Assembly (NCBI GenBank): GCA_022497155.1
Contig: MU385717.1
Coordinates: forward strand, 1 to 64,000
Origin: Whalleya microplaca
Taxonomy: Eukaryota; Ascomycota; Sordariomycetes; Xylariales; Xylariaceae
Length of the DNA stretch: 64,000 nucleotides
Direction: 5' to 3'
Part shown: positions 25,619 to 37,011 of the stretch, piece after piece
Position numbering within the stretch: the first letter of the stretch is position 1
Layout of the letters: the number at the start of each line of letters is the position of its first letter
Notes under the pieces: generated by a model
Database searches by the model: none
Told to the model about the DNA's origin: nothing
The model's input: the letters and a program-made list of their open reading frames with translations, nothing else
Position numbers and translations under genes: made by a program

Positions 25619-26432
25619 ATATTTTAGTTAATATAAATTTTAAATCGTTTTATATAAGTGTTTTATATAGCTTATTTAATTATGCGGACTATTATATCTA
25701 GGCGTTTTTATAAAAAAAGCGGGAAAGTTTTTTTTAATATATTTTTTTTATATTTATTTTAAGCTATTTTATTAATTATGTTAATAAATTAATAAAAATT
25801 TTGCTAATAAATATTTTAACTAATTATAATATTATCGTTACCTTTAAAACTTTCGTTTATATTAAATTAAAAAAACCGATATATTAAAGTTTTTAACCGA
25901 ATAAAATAAATCTAATATTATTATTTTATATTATAGCTAATATAACATTGCTAATTTTAGCTAAAATATTTATTATAAGACTGCTCCTAATAGCGAGATT
26001 AAAAGTAGCAATATATTCGGCGATTTTTCGCTCCGAGTTTTAGTTATTTTATTAGTTATTTTAATTGCCTAATATATTAGCTAAAATAAAGGTGAAATAA
26101 AAAAGGGTTAAATTAATAAATAAATAAAATAAATTTTATAGATATTATAATAAAACTAAATATATAAATATTTTAATTATTAAATTTTAATTTCGCGTTT
26201 ATAATAACGGCATTAAATAAGGTTTTAGCGGTATAATAAGTATTTTAATAAGCGAATTTAGGTTTTTTTTACGTAAAGATAATATATTAAATATTATATT
26301 AAATACTAACGAATTAAGGTTTTATCGGCGAGAAAAAAGGGTTTTTTTTAGCGAACTAAAATTTCGTTTACGGGAAAAAAAAGTCCCGTTTTTTAGCTTT
26401 TTTATAATAACTTTTTAGTTATTAAAAAATAA
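25619..26432. mobile_element. RIP-saturated repeat relic between T4 and T5
   Basis: AT-rich, stop-filled sequence with no recognisable domain. It is presumably the continuation of the element that T4 entered at ATAT. Confidence 0.4.
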
Positions 26433-27109
26433 TGTAATGAGGCAAGGGGATTACGGGTATTAATAGCAGTTTAAAAGCTATTAAAAGCCCCCTAAAGCCA
26501 CGTTATAAAGCATTTTATAAGGTATTTATAAAGCATTTCACAGGGCAATTTATAGTGGATTATATACTTATATTTAGCTAACCTTTTTTTTTACATTTAC
26601 TTTATTAAATAGTTAGATAATTATATATATAAATAGCTTTAATAGTTATATATACTCATTTTTAACTTAATATTTTACTTTTAATTTACCCCGATACCTT
26701 GTTTTAATATATTTAACTTACTTTCGGATAGGCCTTAATTTTCTTGCCTTTTAATTAATCGAGTAAAATAGTTTTTTTTAAAGTATTATAAGTTATAAAG
26801 GCATAGAATTTATTAGTAATAGCTACTTAAAATATATCTATTGTTAGACTTATTTTTACACGCGAATTATTTTATTTCGATTTTATCCGATAGTTATTTA
26901 TTTCTTATATAAATCGAATTAAGTTATATATTCGATTAATAGCTAGCTAGCTACTTTATTTATATATTATATCCATGTTATTTATTACTTATAATTTACG
27001 AATTTTCTTTTTTTTATATATTAGGACATTAGGAATATAAAGCGCGATAATATTAGAGACATTAAACCGTATGTTTTTATATATAAACTTGTTTATTTTA
27101 TATAAATAA

Positions 27110-27353
27110 TGTGACGGCTTAAGGAAAAAAACGGCGCGTGTTAAGTAATAAGTATATATTATTATAAAATTATAAAGTGAGGAGTAAAAGGTTAGTTAAT
27201 TATTATATAATAGCCTGACTTAAAAAAACCTCCTTACTTAATTACCTAAGCTATTTAATTAAGCATGTGGTTCGGCAGGTTATATATGCGGGGCTTAAGG
27301 TATGTTATAGCTTATAAGGCTTTATAACACTTTATAAAGCTTATGCCGTAACA
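27110..27353 (-). repeat. X1 left (3') LTR
   Basis: 244 bp, TGTGACGG...GCCGTAACA. Followed by the polypurine tract on its inner side. Confidence 0.75.
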
Positions 27354-29275
27354 TTACCCCCTTAAATTTACTATATATAACAGCTAATAACTGCTAGCTT
27401 ATAGCGCACCTAATATATATAAAAATTAACCTAATTACCACTACTTTAAAAAGGTGATTTTTCGACTTTATTTACCTTTATATTATGGTATATTAAATTT
27501 ATATATACCTTAACATTAGCATTAAGTAAATCTGTTAAAATTTTAAAAATCGAGTCTTTTATAAGATTTAATTAATCTATTATATTCTTTTATAACTATT
27601 TAATATCAACTATTATAATTAGCTATTATTATTATTATAACTTATTTATTCTTTTAAAACTTAATTTATAACCTCGTTATCGGCAAATAATTTACGAAAG
27701 TTCGATTTATATAATAATAACGGGCATTTTATAATATCGTGGGTTATATTATTATAACGCTAACATTATTAAAGACACTTTTTAATACGGCGTTTCTCGT
27801 AAGTACTAAATATAGCTATCGGGCTATCGGGAATTTAAAGTGACGTAATTTTAGGTAGCTAAACACCGCTTTTAGAAATATTTTTAAACGTAGCTTTAGT
27901 TTTATATACGTGAATAATATTAATAAAGGTATTTATAGCACTGGAATTACGGGGAGCTAAGACATAAAAGCCTAACTACCGGTAAAGCTATAAGATAAAT
28001 TTGTTATAAATATTCGGTACTAAATCTTTTTTAAGGAGCTTCCGCTTTAGTTTATTATTTACGGCGTGGCGTAAACGGTTAATCCGGTACTTTTTAAAAA
28101 GATTTATTTCACTAACCTCCTAGGTTTATCGGTACTACTATATTAAAAAGGTGCAAATAAACTTATTAAGACTTTATATAATAAATCGAAGCTTAGCCGC
28201 TACTTATATAACTTTATTTAAATCGGCGTAAATTAACTTTAAGGTATTTAAAATAGTCTAGTAATTTTAAACGCCGCTTTTTTATACATAAGTTATAATA
28301 AGGAAAACGATATATTATACTTTAAGCTTAAGACAAGCGTATATATAATAAAACTTAGTTTAAAACAATCTGATTATTTCGCTGTTAATTTTTAATTTGC
28401 CGGCGATCTAAAAGATTTATATATTAAAATCGGAAAGGCTTAATAAGGCAAAAAGATTTAAAAAAAACTAATTAAGGACGTAGCTATTTAAATAATAAAA
28501 TATTATAAGTGGTTTTTATAATACCGAGTTTAAATTTAATAAAAGTTTTATCGGCTTAAAACTATTAAACGTGGCTTTTATAATTAGCTTTTAACGCGCC
28601 GACATAAGTATTAAATTTAAAAGTAAGTTTAATATATAAAGCTTAAAAAGCGGCGTTAAGCTTATTCTTACTAATAAAAGCTATTGCCGCTATAAAAAAG
28701 GAAAAAAGACGAAATTTTCGGCCTTACGTTTATACGGACTAAGTTAAAAATCGAATAAAAGGGTATTCCTTAAATCGCCGGAAAATTAACGTATCGATTA
28801 AGGGAAAAAAAAAAGTATCCGATATATAATATAAATTAAATTGAATTAAATATTAATTATAATAAAATTAACTAAGATTTTAGGCGTATTTTATTATAAA
28901 AAAGCTAGCTTATTAAATGTATAAAAGTAACGGCGTAAAAATAAAAAGTAACTAACGGGAGATTTCGCTAATTACGTTAAAAAATCGCTAATTTAACTAG
29001 TTATTAATAAACTTAACTAATGATTTTTAAAGTAAAGCTATTAATTATCGGTATATTTCGCTAGCTGTTTAAAAAGTTAAAAAAAAACCTCGCTATTATA
29101 TAAAAAGGTATAATTAGCTAAGGGTATTATAACATTTAATAAAGGAAATATTAAGCAGCCGATTAAGAAAAAAAAGAATTAATAAGTAACTAATTAACCA
29201 CATTAATTAAAAAAAGCGCTAAATTAATTTAATGGCGGAATTAATTAAATTTAGCGCTAAAAGACCTTATAATTA

Positions 29276-29518
29276 TATAGCGGCTGAAAAAAAAAGCGGC
29301 GCGTATTAAATAATAAGTGTATATTACTATAAAATTATAAAGTAAGGAATAAAAAGTCAGCTAATTACTATATGACAGCCTAACCTAAGAAAACCTCCTC
29401 ACCTGATTACCTAAACTATCTGACTAAGCATGTAGTTCGGCAGGTCACGTATGCGGGGCCTAGGGTGTGCTGTAGCTTATAGGGCCTTATAGCACCCCAC
29501 AGGGCCTGTGTTGTGACA
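29276..29518 (-). repeat. X1 right (5') LTR
   Basis: 243 bp ending GTGTTGTGACA. It is clearly richer in GC than its left partner, so the two LTRs were hit unequally by RIP. Confidence 0.75.
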
Positions 29519-29659
29519 GGCAATAGTGACAAGCTGATTGTGCTATTGGTATGTGGCTAAATGTAGCCAGCTATTAATACGTATATAATTTGTATGGACG
29601 ACGATATCGGATGACACCTTTACACACCTTGATATACCACATCACTTGAATGTCACTTT

Positions 29660-29890
29660 CAGCAGCAAGGGAGGCTGTCAGCCGCTGCTGCTGCTGCTGC
29701 TGCTGATAGCTGTGGCTAGCTGACCTGCTGTCACCTGCTGTCAGCTGCTAGGGAGGCTTATAGGGAGGTCACCTGACCTGACCTGCTGCTGCTGATAGCT
29801 GTGGCTATCTGACCTGTTGAAAGCCGTGGCTAGCTGTGGCTAGCTGACCTGTTGAAAGCCGTGGCTAGCTGTGGCTAGCTGACCTGTTAC
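29660..29890. repeat. CTG-rich minisatellite of T5
   Basis: (CTG)7-8 run followed by repeated GTGGCTAGCTGACCTG blocks. The 23-25 bp unit AAGCCGTGGCTAGCTGTGG occurs twice in tandem near 29,820-29,880. Confidence 0.8.
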
Positions 29891-30288
29891 CCTAAGGTCC
29901 CTGGGGTGAAAAATTTTTTTTTTCAGATCTGAAGGTCAGGCATTCAAGTGTGGGGCGTGTTTTCATTTTTTTTTTTTTTTTAGATTTTTCAGCTGCGTGG
30001 ACGCTAGCTGAAAAATCAAGGAGGGATGTAATGGGGCAAGGGGATTACGGGTATTAATAGCAGCTTAAAAGCCACTAAAAGCCCCTTAAAGCCACGTTAT
30101 TAAACACTTTATAAAGTATTTACAAAGCACTTTATAAGGCAATTTACAGTGGATTATATACCTATATTTAGCTGACCTTTTCTCTCACATTTACCTCATT
30201 AAATAATTAAATAATTATATATATAAATAGCTTTAATAGCTATATACATTTATTTTTAACTTAATATTTTACTTTTAATTTACTTTAA

Positions 30289-30546
30289 TGTAATAGCTTA
30301 AGGAAAAAGCCGGCGTGTGTTAAATAATAAGTGTATATTACTATAAAATAATAAAGTAAGGAGTAAAAAATTAGCTAATTATTATGTGATAGCTTAATTT
30401 AAAAAAACCTTTTTACTTATTTATTTAATTTAACTAACTAATCGAGAGGTTATTAAAAAAGTCACGTGTAAAAGGCTTAATAAAGTGCTTTATAACTATA
30501 TAATTTATAAAGCTTTATAATATACTTATAAGCTTATGCCGTAATA
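30289..30546 (-). repeat. X2 left (3') LTR
   Basis: 258 bp, pairs with 32245-32501. It carries a CTAATCGAGAGGTTATTAA segment that X1 LTRs lack, so X2 is a sub-variant. Confidence 0.7.
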
Positions 30547-32244
30547 TTACCCCCTTAAATTCACTATATATAATAGCTAATAATTGTTAGCTTATAACGC
30601 ACCTAGTGTGTATAAAGATTAACTTAATTACTACTGCTTTAAAAAGGTAATTTTTCGACTTTATTTACCTTTATATTATAACACATTAAATTTATATATG
30701 CCTTAATATTAGCATTAAATGAACTTGTTAAAATTTTAAAAATCGAGTTTTTTAAAAAAAATTTATTAATTTACTATAGTTTTTTATAACCACTTAATAT
30801 CGACCACTATAATTAACTGCTATAATAGCTATTACTGCTTTAATTTATTCACCTCCCTAAATCCCTGCCTTTTATTATAAGCCTTAAGGTATTACATAAT
30901 ATCGGAACCGGTGTGATTTTATAATATCTTATATAGTGGCTATATAATAGCAGGTGTCGGGTTATAACAAGAATATTAAACACGCTCGGAGGTTAAATAT
31001 ATTTAAATATATCGGGAATCGCGTTAAAAGTGTCCCAGCATATTAAATTTCGCTATAAAGTGTATTAAACTAACGATCTATCGGATTAAATAAGCTCGGA
31101 TAACGTTATCGCCGGACTAACATCCGTAATTATTAATTAATAAGGCCGTAAAAAATACAGTATTAGCGTATTAAAAAAGGTTGTCGGATTAAGCTATTAA
31201 ATAGCTCGATAATAATCGGTCGGCACTTTAAGTACGTAGTTTCGAAGCTATTAATAAAAGTCAAGGTATAAAATGTATATAATTCGCAAAAGAATTTAAT
31301 AAATTATATTTAAGCCGGCTAAATTACTATAAATGCTTAAATATTAAATAATAAACGTTTGCTTGTTTCGGAAAATAACTAAATTAAACGTTTTTAAGGT
31401 AAGATTTATATGTAAATAGTAAGGGATTATTATTACGCGGGGGTAGCTATCGGTTTTATATAAAGCCTTAGCGTTAAAGGGAAAAAAAACGGCTTTAACG
31501 TTAAATATTAGTAATAATTTTATATAAAGTTTACTATTAGCTGGTTAAATCTCGGATTTAATTAATCGGATCTCGCTACCGCATAAAAAGGTGTGGCTAA
31601 TAAGGTAATTTTAAAGGTAACTCGCCGTTTATAAAATAAAACTATATTAAGTCCGGAAAAGTGACCTATTAAACTAAAGGTTTAGCTAGGTCCGGAAGGT
31701 ATTTTGTCCGCCGCTTACCTAAAATAAAGCTATATCGAACGAAAAAAAAACGGGTGTATCCGATATATAACACGAACTAGATTAAGTACTAATTATAACG
31801 GGGTTAATTAAAGTTTAAAACGCGGCTTATTATAAAAAAGCTAGCGTGCTAAATGTATGGAAATAACGGCGTGAGAATAAAAGGTATTTAATAAAAGATT
31901 GCTTTAATTACGCCGATTAAAGTAACTAACGGGGGATTACGCCGACCACGTTAAGGTCGCTAACTTAACTAGCTATTAGTGAACTTAACTAACGATTTTT
32001 AAAGCAAAGCTATTAGTCGTTAGTACGTTTCGCTAGCTGCCTAAAAAGCTAAAAGGGACCTTGCTATCGCATAAAAAGGTGTGGCTAGTGAGGATATTAT
32101 AACACTTAATAAAAAAGAAATTAAGCTACCGATCGAGAAAAAGGAGGATTAACGGGTAATTAATTAATTACGCTAAGGAAAAAAGCGCTAAATAAATATA
32201 ATGACGGAATTAGCTAATTTTAGCGCTAAAAGACTTTATTATTA

Positions 32245-32501
32245 TGTGACGGCTTAAAAAAAAAGCGGCGCGTGCTAAGTAATAAATATATATTATTATA
32301 AAATAATAAAGTGAGGAGTAAAAGGTTAACTAATTACTATATAATAGCTTAACCTAAAAAAACCTCCTCACCTGCTTATTTAATCTAGCTAACTAATCGA
32401 GAGGTTATTAAGGAAGTCACGTGTAAGGGGCTTAATAGGGTGCCTTATAACTACATAGCTTATAAGGCTTTATAGCACACTTATAAGCTTATGTCGTAAC
32501 A
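32245..32501 (-). repeat. X2 right (5') LTR
   Basis: 257 bp, TGTGACGGC...GTCGTAACA. It ends exactly where a GC-rich, non-RIP sequence begins. Confidence 0.7.
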
Positions 32502-32759
32502 CTAGTTACGGGAGGTACGTACCTGTGTGGTGCACGGACCACCTGTTGCTACGTACTCCCGTATGTCAATCGGCAACGGCACGGCAGAATGGTCACCGCC
32601 CGGCGGGGCACCCGGCTTAAGTTTTCTGAGCAATTCCCATAGTCCGAAATAGCTTTCCTCCCCATCTATCTGTAAATATACAATTGGTACCCATACTAGA
32701 GTCCTGCCTCTAGCTATAGTAGTCCATACGTGAGTACACTTAATACCCTGTTTTAACAT
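32502..32759 (-). other. GC-rich island with an 85-codon open frame, origin unknown
   Basis: About 260 bp of un-mutated, GC-richer sequence directly after X2 and before AT-rich relic sequence. The minus strand is open for 85 codons (starts MLKQGIKCTHVW, contains WELLRKLKPGAPPGG). No family is recognised, so I do not call it a gene. At the left edge ACGGGAGGTACGTA and TACGTACTCCCGT are near-perfect inverted copies about 40 bp apart, as at the end of a small mobile element or foldback. Confidence 0.35.
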
Positions 32760-34381
32760 AATAAGTCGGGCTATTTTCGCTTAACTAGATTTACTTATAA
32801 AGTTTTTAATAAGTTTTATATTTTTTTTTTCGGAAAATTTTATACGTTATTTTATAAATAGCAATTTATTAAAATTGTTATTAAATTATTAACGATAAAA
32901 AAAACGTTTTTCGTTATTTTTATTTATTAATTACGGTAGCTAGGCCGGAATAATTAAATTAATAAGCGAGGGATTTTAAATTTACTATATATAAATATTT
33001 ACTTCTTAAATTATTACTCGCGTTATATGCGTTTTTAATATTTATTTTTTAACTAGTTTTTTAATTAATTATACCGTAATAAAGTATAAACCTCCGCCGA
33101 AATTACTTATCGGTTATTTAAAGGTAATAAAGCAATAAAAGTCTTAATTTTATTAATAATTTTATTATTAAGTTTCGTTACTTAAATTAACCTTTAATTA
33201 TTTAAAAAAAAGTTTTAAGTTTCGTAATAAAGTTTAACCTGTCTATTAAATATATAAAAGAAAAGGGAATAGCGTTTTTATATTTATAAAAATAGCGGGC
33301 TATAAACTTAAAATTAAAGGAATAACGTTTAATTAGTGGCAAAAATGCTAACGATAATATTAAATCGATAATAATACTAAAATATAAGAAAAAAAAAGTA
33401 TAGTAAAAAAGAAAAAAAACCTAGTAATTTTATCGTTTTAAGGATTTTAGTGTTTTATTAGAGCGGGTTATAATATAAAGGTATAATATAACGGCTAAAG
33501 GTTTTATTTATGAAAAAATAGTTTTTATTATCGAATAAATTAAGGTTAACTATTAAATTATTTTAACCGATGTTAACGGGTAAATAATTAACGAAAAACA
33601 AGATTTTAATAATTAAGCGATAATTAAAATCGTCCGAAAAAGCCGATTTTTTAATTATATATTACGTGGGCAAATTACGATAACGAAACGCAAGCGTTTC
33701 GTTTTTTCGAAAAAAAGGGTTTTTTTAAAATAAAGATAAGGATTAAAAAAAGAACGCGTAAGTGTTACTATTTGTGAGGTTTATATATATATAATTAATA
33801 ATAACTTAAGCTATATATATATATAAGTGAAGCTATAGCTATATATAAAAAAAGGTGGCTATATTACCTTTTTAGTTATATATTATTATAGCTGCGCTAT
33901 AAAAAGTGTGTATAACTATATATATACCTAACACCGACTTTTTAACTTAAATTTGTTTTTATTTTAATATTATATAAAAATATATAAAAATTAAGTCGCT
34001 AAGCCACTTTAACCTTTATAACACGTGATGAATTTTAAATATTTAAAATTATAATTTCGTTATAATTTAAATGTTAAATCTTTATTTATTTTATAATATA
34101 CATTATTTTATAATAACTTTTTTTATTTATAATAATATATATTATTATTATAAATTCACTTAATTTTATAACCTAATTAGCTTAATTTTAGCCTAGGGTA
34201 ATCTGGTAATAAAGTATAAAATTAGTGATACACGGGCCTCGCAGCTAATTAAATAAAGTAAGGTAGCCATTATATTAAAATACCTACGTACTTTTTATAG
34301 TTTTAAATCTCTAGCTTTATTATATTATATTAATTAAGTAAAAAGTGTGACTTATCACCACTATAACTAGTTTTTATAACA
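32760..34381. mobile_element. RIP-saturated repeat relic
   Basis: AT-rich stop-filled sequence. It contains a perfect hairpin CGAAACGCAAGCGTTTCG at 33,684-33,701. The second copy of the dispersed repeat end (33,937-34,028) stops at CACGTGATG. No coding signal is seen. Confidence 0.45.
33937..34028 (+). repeat. Dispersed repeat end, copy 2
   Basis: Shares its sequence with 22,317-22,431 (GACTTTTTAACTTAAA, AAGTCGCTAAGCCACTTTAA, ATAACACGTGA). Confidence 0.6.
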
Positions 34382-34475
34382 ATTATAGCTAATATATAAT
34401 TAAGCCACACTTTTTAAAAAGGTACCGGAATATTAAAATCGGAAGCTTAATATTTTTACGCTAACTTATTTAGTA
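34382..34475 (+). repeat. RIP-mutated copy of the 36.5-kb repeat
   Basis: Aligns with 36543-36640 through TAAGCCACAC, AAAAGG, GATATTAATATT-like and CTAACYTAT segments. The differences are C-to-T and G-to-A in this copy, so 36543-36640 shows the pre-RIP sequence. Confidence 0.6.
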
Positions 34476-34533
34476 TAATGTATTAGGTGCACCACCTATA
34501 ATTAGGTTAATATATAATTAATGGCAAGCAGCG

Positions 34534-34626
34534 ATTAAGAGTTTTCTCTTTTGCTTTCCTCCTTAATTAGAAAATAAACACTCATTTGGCCTCATCAAAT
34601 TGCAATCTCTGTGACAGCCTCTTACA
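34534..34626 (+). repeat. Unmutated fragment of a Gypsy-2-family LTR
   Basis: AAAATAAACACTCATTTGGC, then CATCAAATTGCAATCTC and GTGACAGCCTCTTACA, match the right half of the Gypsy-2 LTR (21,575-21,639) without RIP. This is the last repeat before base composition changes to normal. Confidence 0.65.
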
Positions 34627-35951
34627 ATAATTCAATTCAGCTAGTCACGTGTGAGAACACCGATTTGCATGCAGAGGATCCCGGCAGACTGCACTCATGT
34701 TTCCGAAAGAACGAGACTTTGATATCGAGACTCGTATTTAATTCAAAGATCCAGTGTGGGCTGATGTTCTCGATTACAATGACGGCTACGCCGTCATTGC
34801 CCTCTCTTTGTAAGAGAGATGGGATATCTGAACATTGGAGGACTTCTTAATGACCGAAGCCACATAAGATCGCCCTTATTCCAATAGAACAATCTAAAGA
34901 GATTTCTCTTGACTTCTGTTCGAGACTGGCATGGTGAACTCGCTTTCCAATGTCCCTGGAATGTCCTTCTCCGAGAGCATGGCTTCGTTCACTTTGCATC
35001 ATCGTCAAGACTAAAATGTAGATTTTGTTCCTATGAAAAGTATTCTGGGTGGGTGCATGAAAGGAGAGATCACTCACACGTATACTGCAGGTTGTTTTGA
35101 AGTGAGAAATCCAATATAAGAACCATGTAGTGATACACCATCATCGCGGTTTGGCAGCCTGCATAGCTTAATCTAAGCATTGCAATACTTCACTCTACAC
35201 CTACCTTGCCAATCTGCTCTTACTCTGCTAATGTAGAGAGCTCAACACTTGAATTAACTATGCAGAGCCTTCAGCAATACACACAGCCTCTGATACCTTA
35301 GCCGTGCTCGGGTCTAGGCTCTAGAGACATAGTCAGGTCACAAGAAGAATTGTGCTCTCTGTACATTGCTTTTTACAGTTGCTAAACAATTAGATAAAAT
35401 TGCATACCCTCTCCCATTCCATCCAGCGTGAATGCTATAATTATCTGCAGATGCGCACTCCATACCACGGTTACTTCTGTAACATGACATTACCAGCATT
35501 CGTTTGCCACACCACAAGCTCACAATATTTGTCGAATTCATGTCAGTGTCCAAGTGTTATGACGTTATTTCTCCAGGGTCCTCGTTTACTACCGGTATTC
35601 GAATCTGCCGTTGCATTGCTTCGCCCACGACAAGATGTTCGATAGAATCTAATGTCGACGCTACATAGGGACTGACCAATTCTGACCGTAGCCACTCAAT
35701 GTCACCTCTTGGGGGGATCCTATATCAAGAAAGTGTAATATTCGGTAAAATATATTTTCTGGTTGTCGGCATGCCTAGTCGGCCTATATAGATTAGCTGC
35801 CATATATATTGATATCTATCATCTTCCACTGACACTGACATTTTATGGACTCAATCAAATGAGTAATACGCGGCACCTAAACTCTATAACCATATACATA
35901 TCGACAGAGACTCGAAGAAAACTATCGGTGTGTTGAGAATATAAGCAGATT
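34627..35951. other. Non-repetitive stretch without a recognised gene
   Basis: Normal-composition sequence right of the RIP block. Several short open frames of 60-80 codons overlap on both strands, none with a splice-extended or recognisable product. Confidence 0.5.
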
Positions 35952-36371
35952 ATGAGTATTATTGGGGAAGTAGCATCACTAGAGTCCTTAGGGACAGAGC
36001 CCCTACTATATACAGAATTCGAAATGGATATAACGGATATTGGTGAAGATATAGCAATAATGTCACTTGATGCAAGAGTAGACGAGGACTAACTAAAGGT
36101 ACAAGAGACAACCCCGTTGCAACTGGCGGCACTACATGGGAGGGTGAAACTTAGTGCAAAAACTCATCTCTACAGAGCCGATCCGTTTGTGTAAGGTCTT
36201 GTGGGATTTACCGCCCACGATATTGGCAAAATATGAGCAGCGAAGTGGCCTGAACAGACTGCCTACAAATCCACTGTTGACTTGCTTGAAGCCAAGATAG
36301 TTGACTTGCTTGAAGCCAAGATAGAGGAGTTGCAAAGTAAAGAAGACAAGGTGGACGATGGTCGAAAATAA
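35952..36371 (+). pseudogene. Broken ankyrin-repeat protein gene
   Basis: From ATG at 35952 a frame encodes an acidic stretch (MSIIGEVASLESLG...DARVDED), then a stop. The same frame continues with TTPLQLAALHGRVKL, the typical start of an ankyrin repeat. After GRVK the repeat logic continues only in another frame (LVQKLISTEPIRLCKVL) and after about 50 more codons in a third (VDLLEAKIEELQSKEDK, stop at 36371). At least two frameshifts plus a stop make it non-functional unless unusual introns exist. Ankyrin arrays are common in fungal NLR-like and effector-related proteins; which type this was cannot be told. Confidence 0.5.
36276..36323 (+). repeat. Perfect 24-bp tandem duplication in the ankyrin pseudogene
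   Basis: GTTGACTTGCTTGAAGCCAA-GATA occurs twice in immediate tandem (36276-36299, 36300-36323). It is in-frame (VDLLEAKI), so it looks like a recent slippage or duplication. Confidence 0.9.
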
Positions 36372-37011
36372 AGTGAGTCTCTCTGGCATTTCCTTTATGC
36401 TTTAACTAAGGTAAGCGGGAATTCCCGGACGGATTTTAGCCAAAATTGTTGAAAGCAAGAAAGATGAAGCTTTTGATTGCCTTCAATATAGGATATAGTC
36501 ACGATAATAAAATCTAAAGGCCGAAACTGTGATGGTGCGTGCTACAGCCAGCATACAGCTAAGCCACACCTCCTAAAAGGGTATAAGGATATCAAGATCG
36601 ATATTAATATTCCTATGCTAACCTATATGCGCTATGGTATAGCGATAAAGCGCTATATTGTAACTGGAACTACATATTAAATGCTAGTGACATAGCTTAT
36701 AAAAGTCTTGAAAAATTAACACTATAATTGAAATAAATATAAAGAGAGAAAATTTAATAGTGAAATAATCATAATTATAAATATATTATAAATAAATTCA
36801 CTATAAGGTTTCATTTTGTTTATAAAGCCATTAAAAGTTAATATATTACTTTAAGGGGTTAATGGGATAACTTGTGGCTATACGATACTCAGCCAGATAA
36901 TTGGAGTTTAGCTATCTGTCCGCAGAAGTGAAGAGACATAGATACTCAAGCCTGATATCTAGATGTACTAATCCCAGATGATAGTCCTTCCTCTGCCATC
37001 TTCCGCACTCC
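36372..37011. other. Intergenic, contains a repeat copy
   Basis: Includes the unmutated repeat at 36543-36640 (partner of 34382-34475). It also has an AT-rich patch (36,700-36,860) with TTAATAGTGAA and TTCACTATAA as imperfect inverted halves. No gene is seen. Confidence 0.5.
36543..36640 (+). repeat. Unmutated dispersed repeat, partner of 34382-34475
   Basis: TACAGCCAGCATACAGCTAA, then GCCACACCTCC, aligns with TATAGCTAATATATAATTAA at the other copy by transitions only. It marks an element family of which one copy was subjected to RIP and one was not. Confidence 0.6.

Larger units (their letters stand above)
27110..29518 (-). mobile_element. X1, non-autonomous LTR element of 2.4 kb nested in T5
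   Basis: The LTRs are 27110-27353 (244 bp) and 29276-29518 (243 bp). The minus-strand polypurine tract TTTAAGGGGGTAA abuts the left LTR, which sets the minus orientation. The TSD is AATAA on the left and GGCAA on the right; the left copy is exactly the RIP product of the right. The internal domain of 1.9 kb has no open frame and no RT or integrase motif. The right LTR is nearly unmutated (GGTTCGGCAGGTCACG-like GC content), the left one moderately so. Confidence 0.75.
26433..30288 (+). mobile_element. T5, TRIM-like element split by X1 and truncated by X2
   Basis: The 5' LTR is 26433-26711 (TGTAATGAGGCAAGGGG start). The internal domain is 26712-27109 plus 29519-30026, interrupted by X1. The 3' LTR is 30027-30288 and breaks off before the usual CCTTGTCCTAAGACA terminus, where X2 begins. 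The distal internal half (29,519-30,026) with minisatellite, hairpin and polypurine tract (CAAGGAGGGA) is almost free of RIP, in sharp contrast to the proximal half. Confidence 0.78.
30289..32501 (-). mobile_element. X2, second non-autonomous X element inserted in the T5 3' LTR
   Basis: The LTRs are 30289-30546 (258 bp) and 32245-32501 (257 bp). The polypurine tract lies next to the left LTR as in X1. The internal domain is co-linear with X1 (shared CTAATAATTGTTAGC, TTTTTCGACTTTATTTACC and others) without any open frame. The left flank is TTTAA and the right flank CTAGT, so no TSD is present. The T5 LTR does not resume on the right, which implies a deletion or recombination at the right border. 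Confidence 0.72.
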
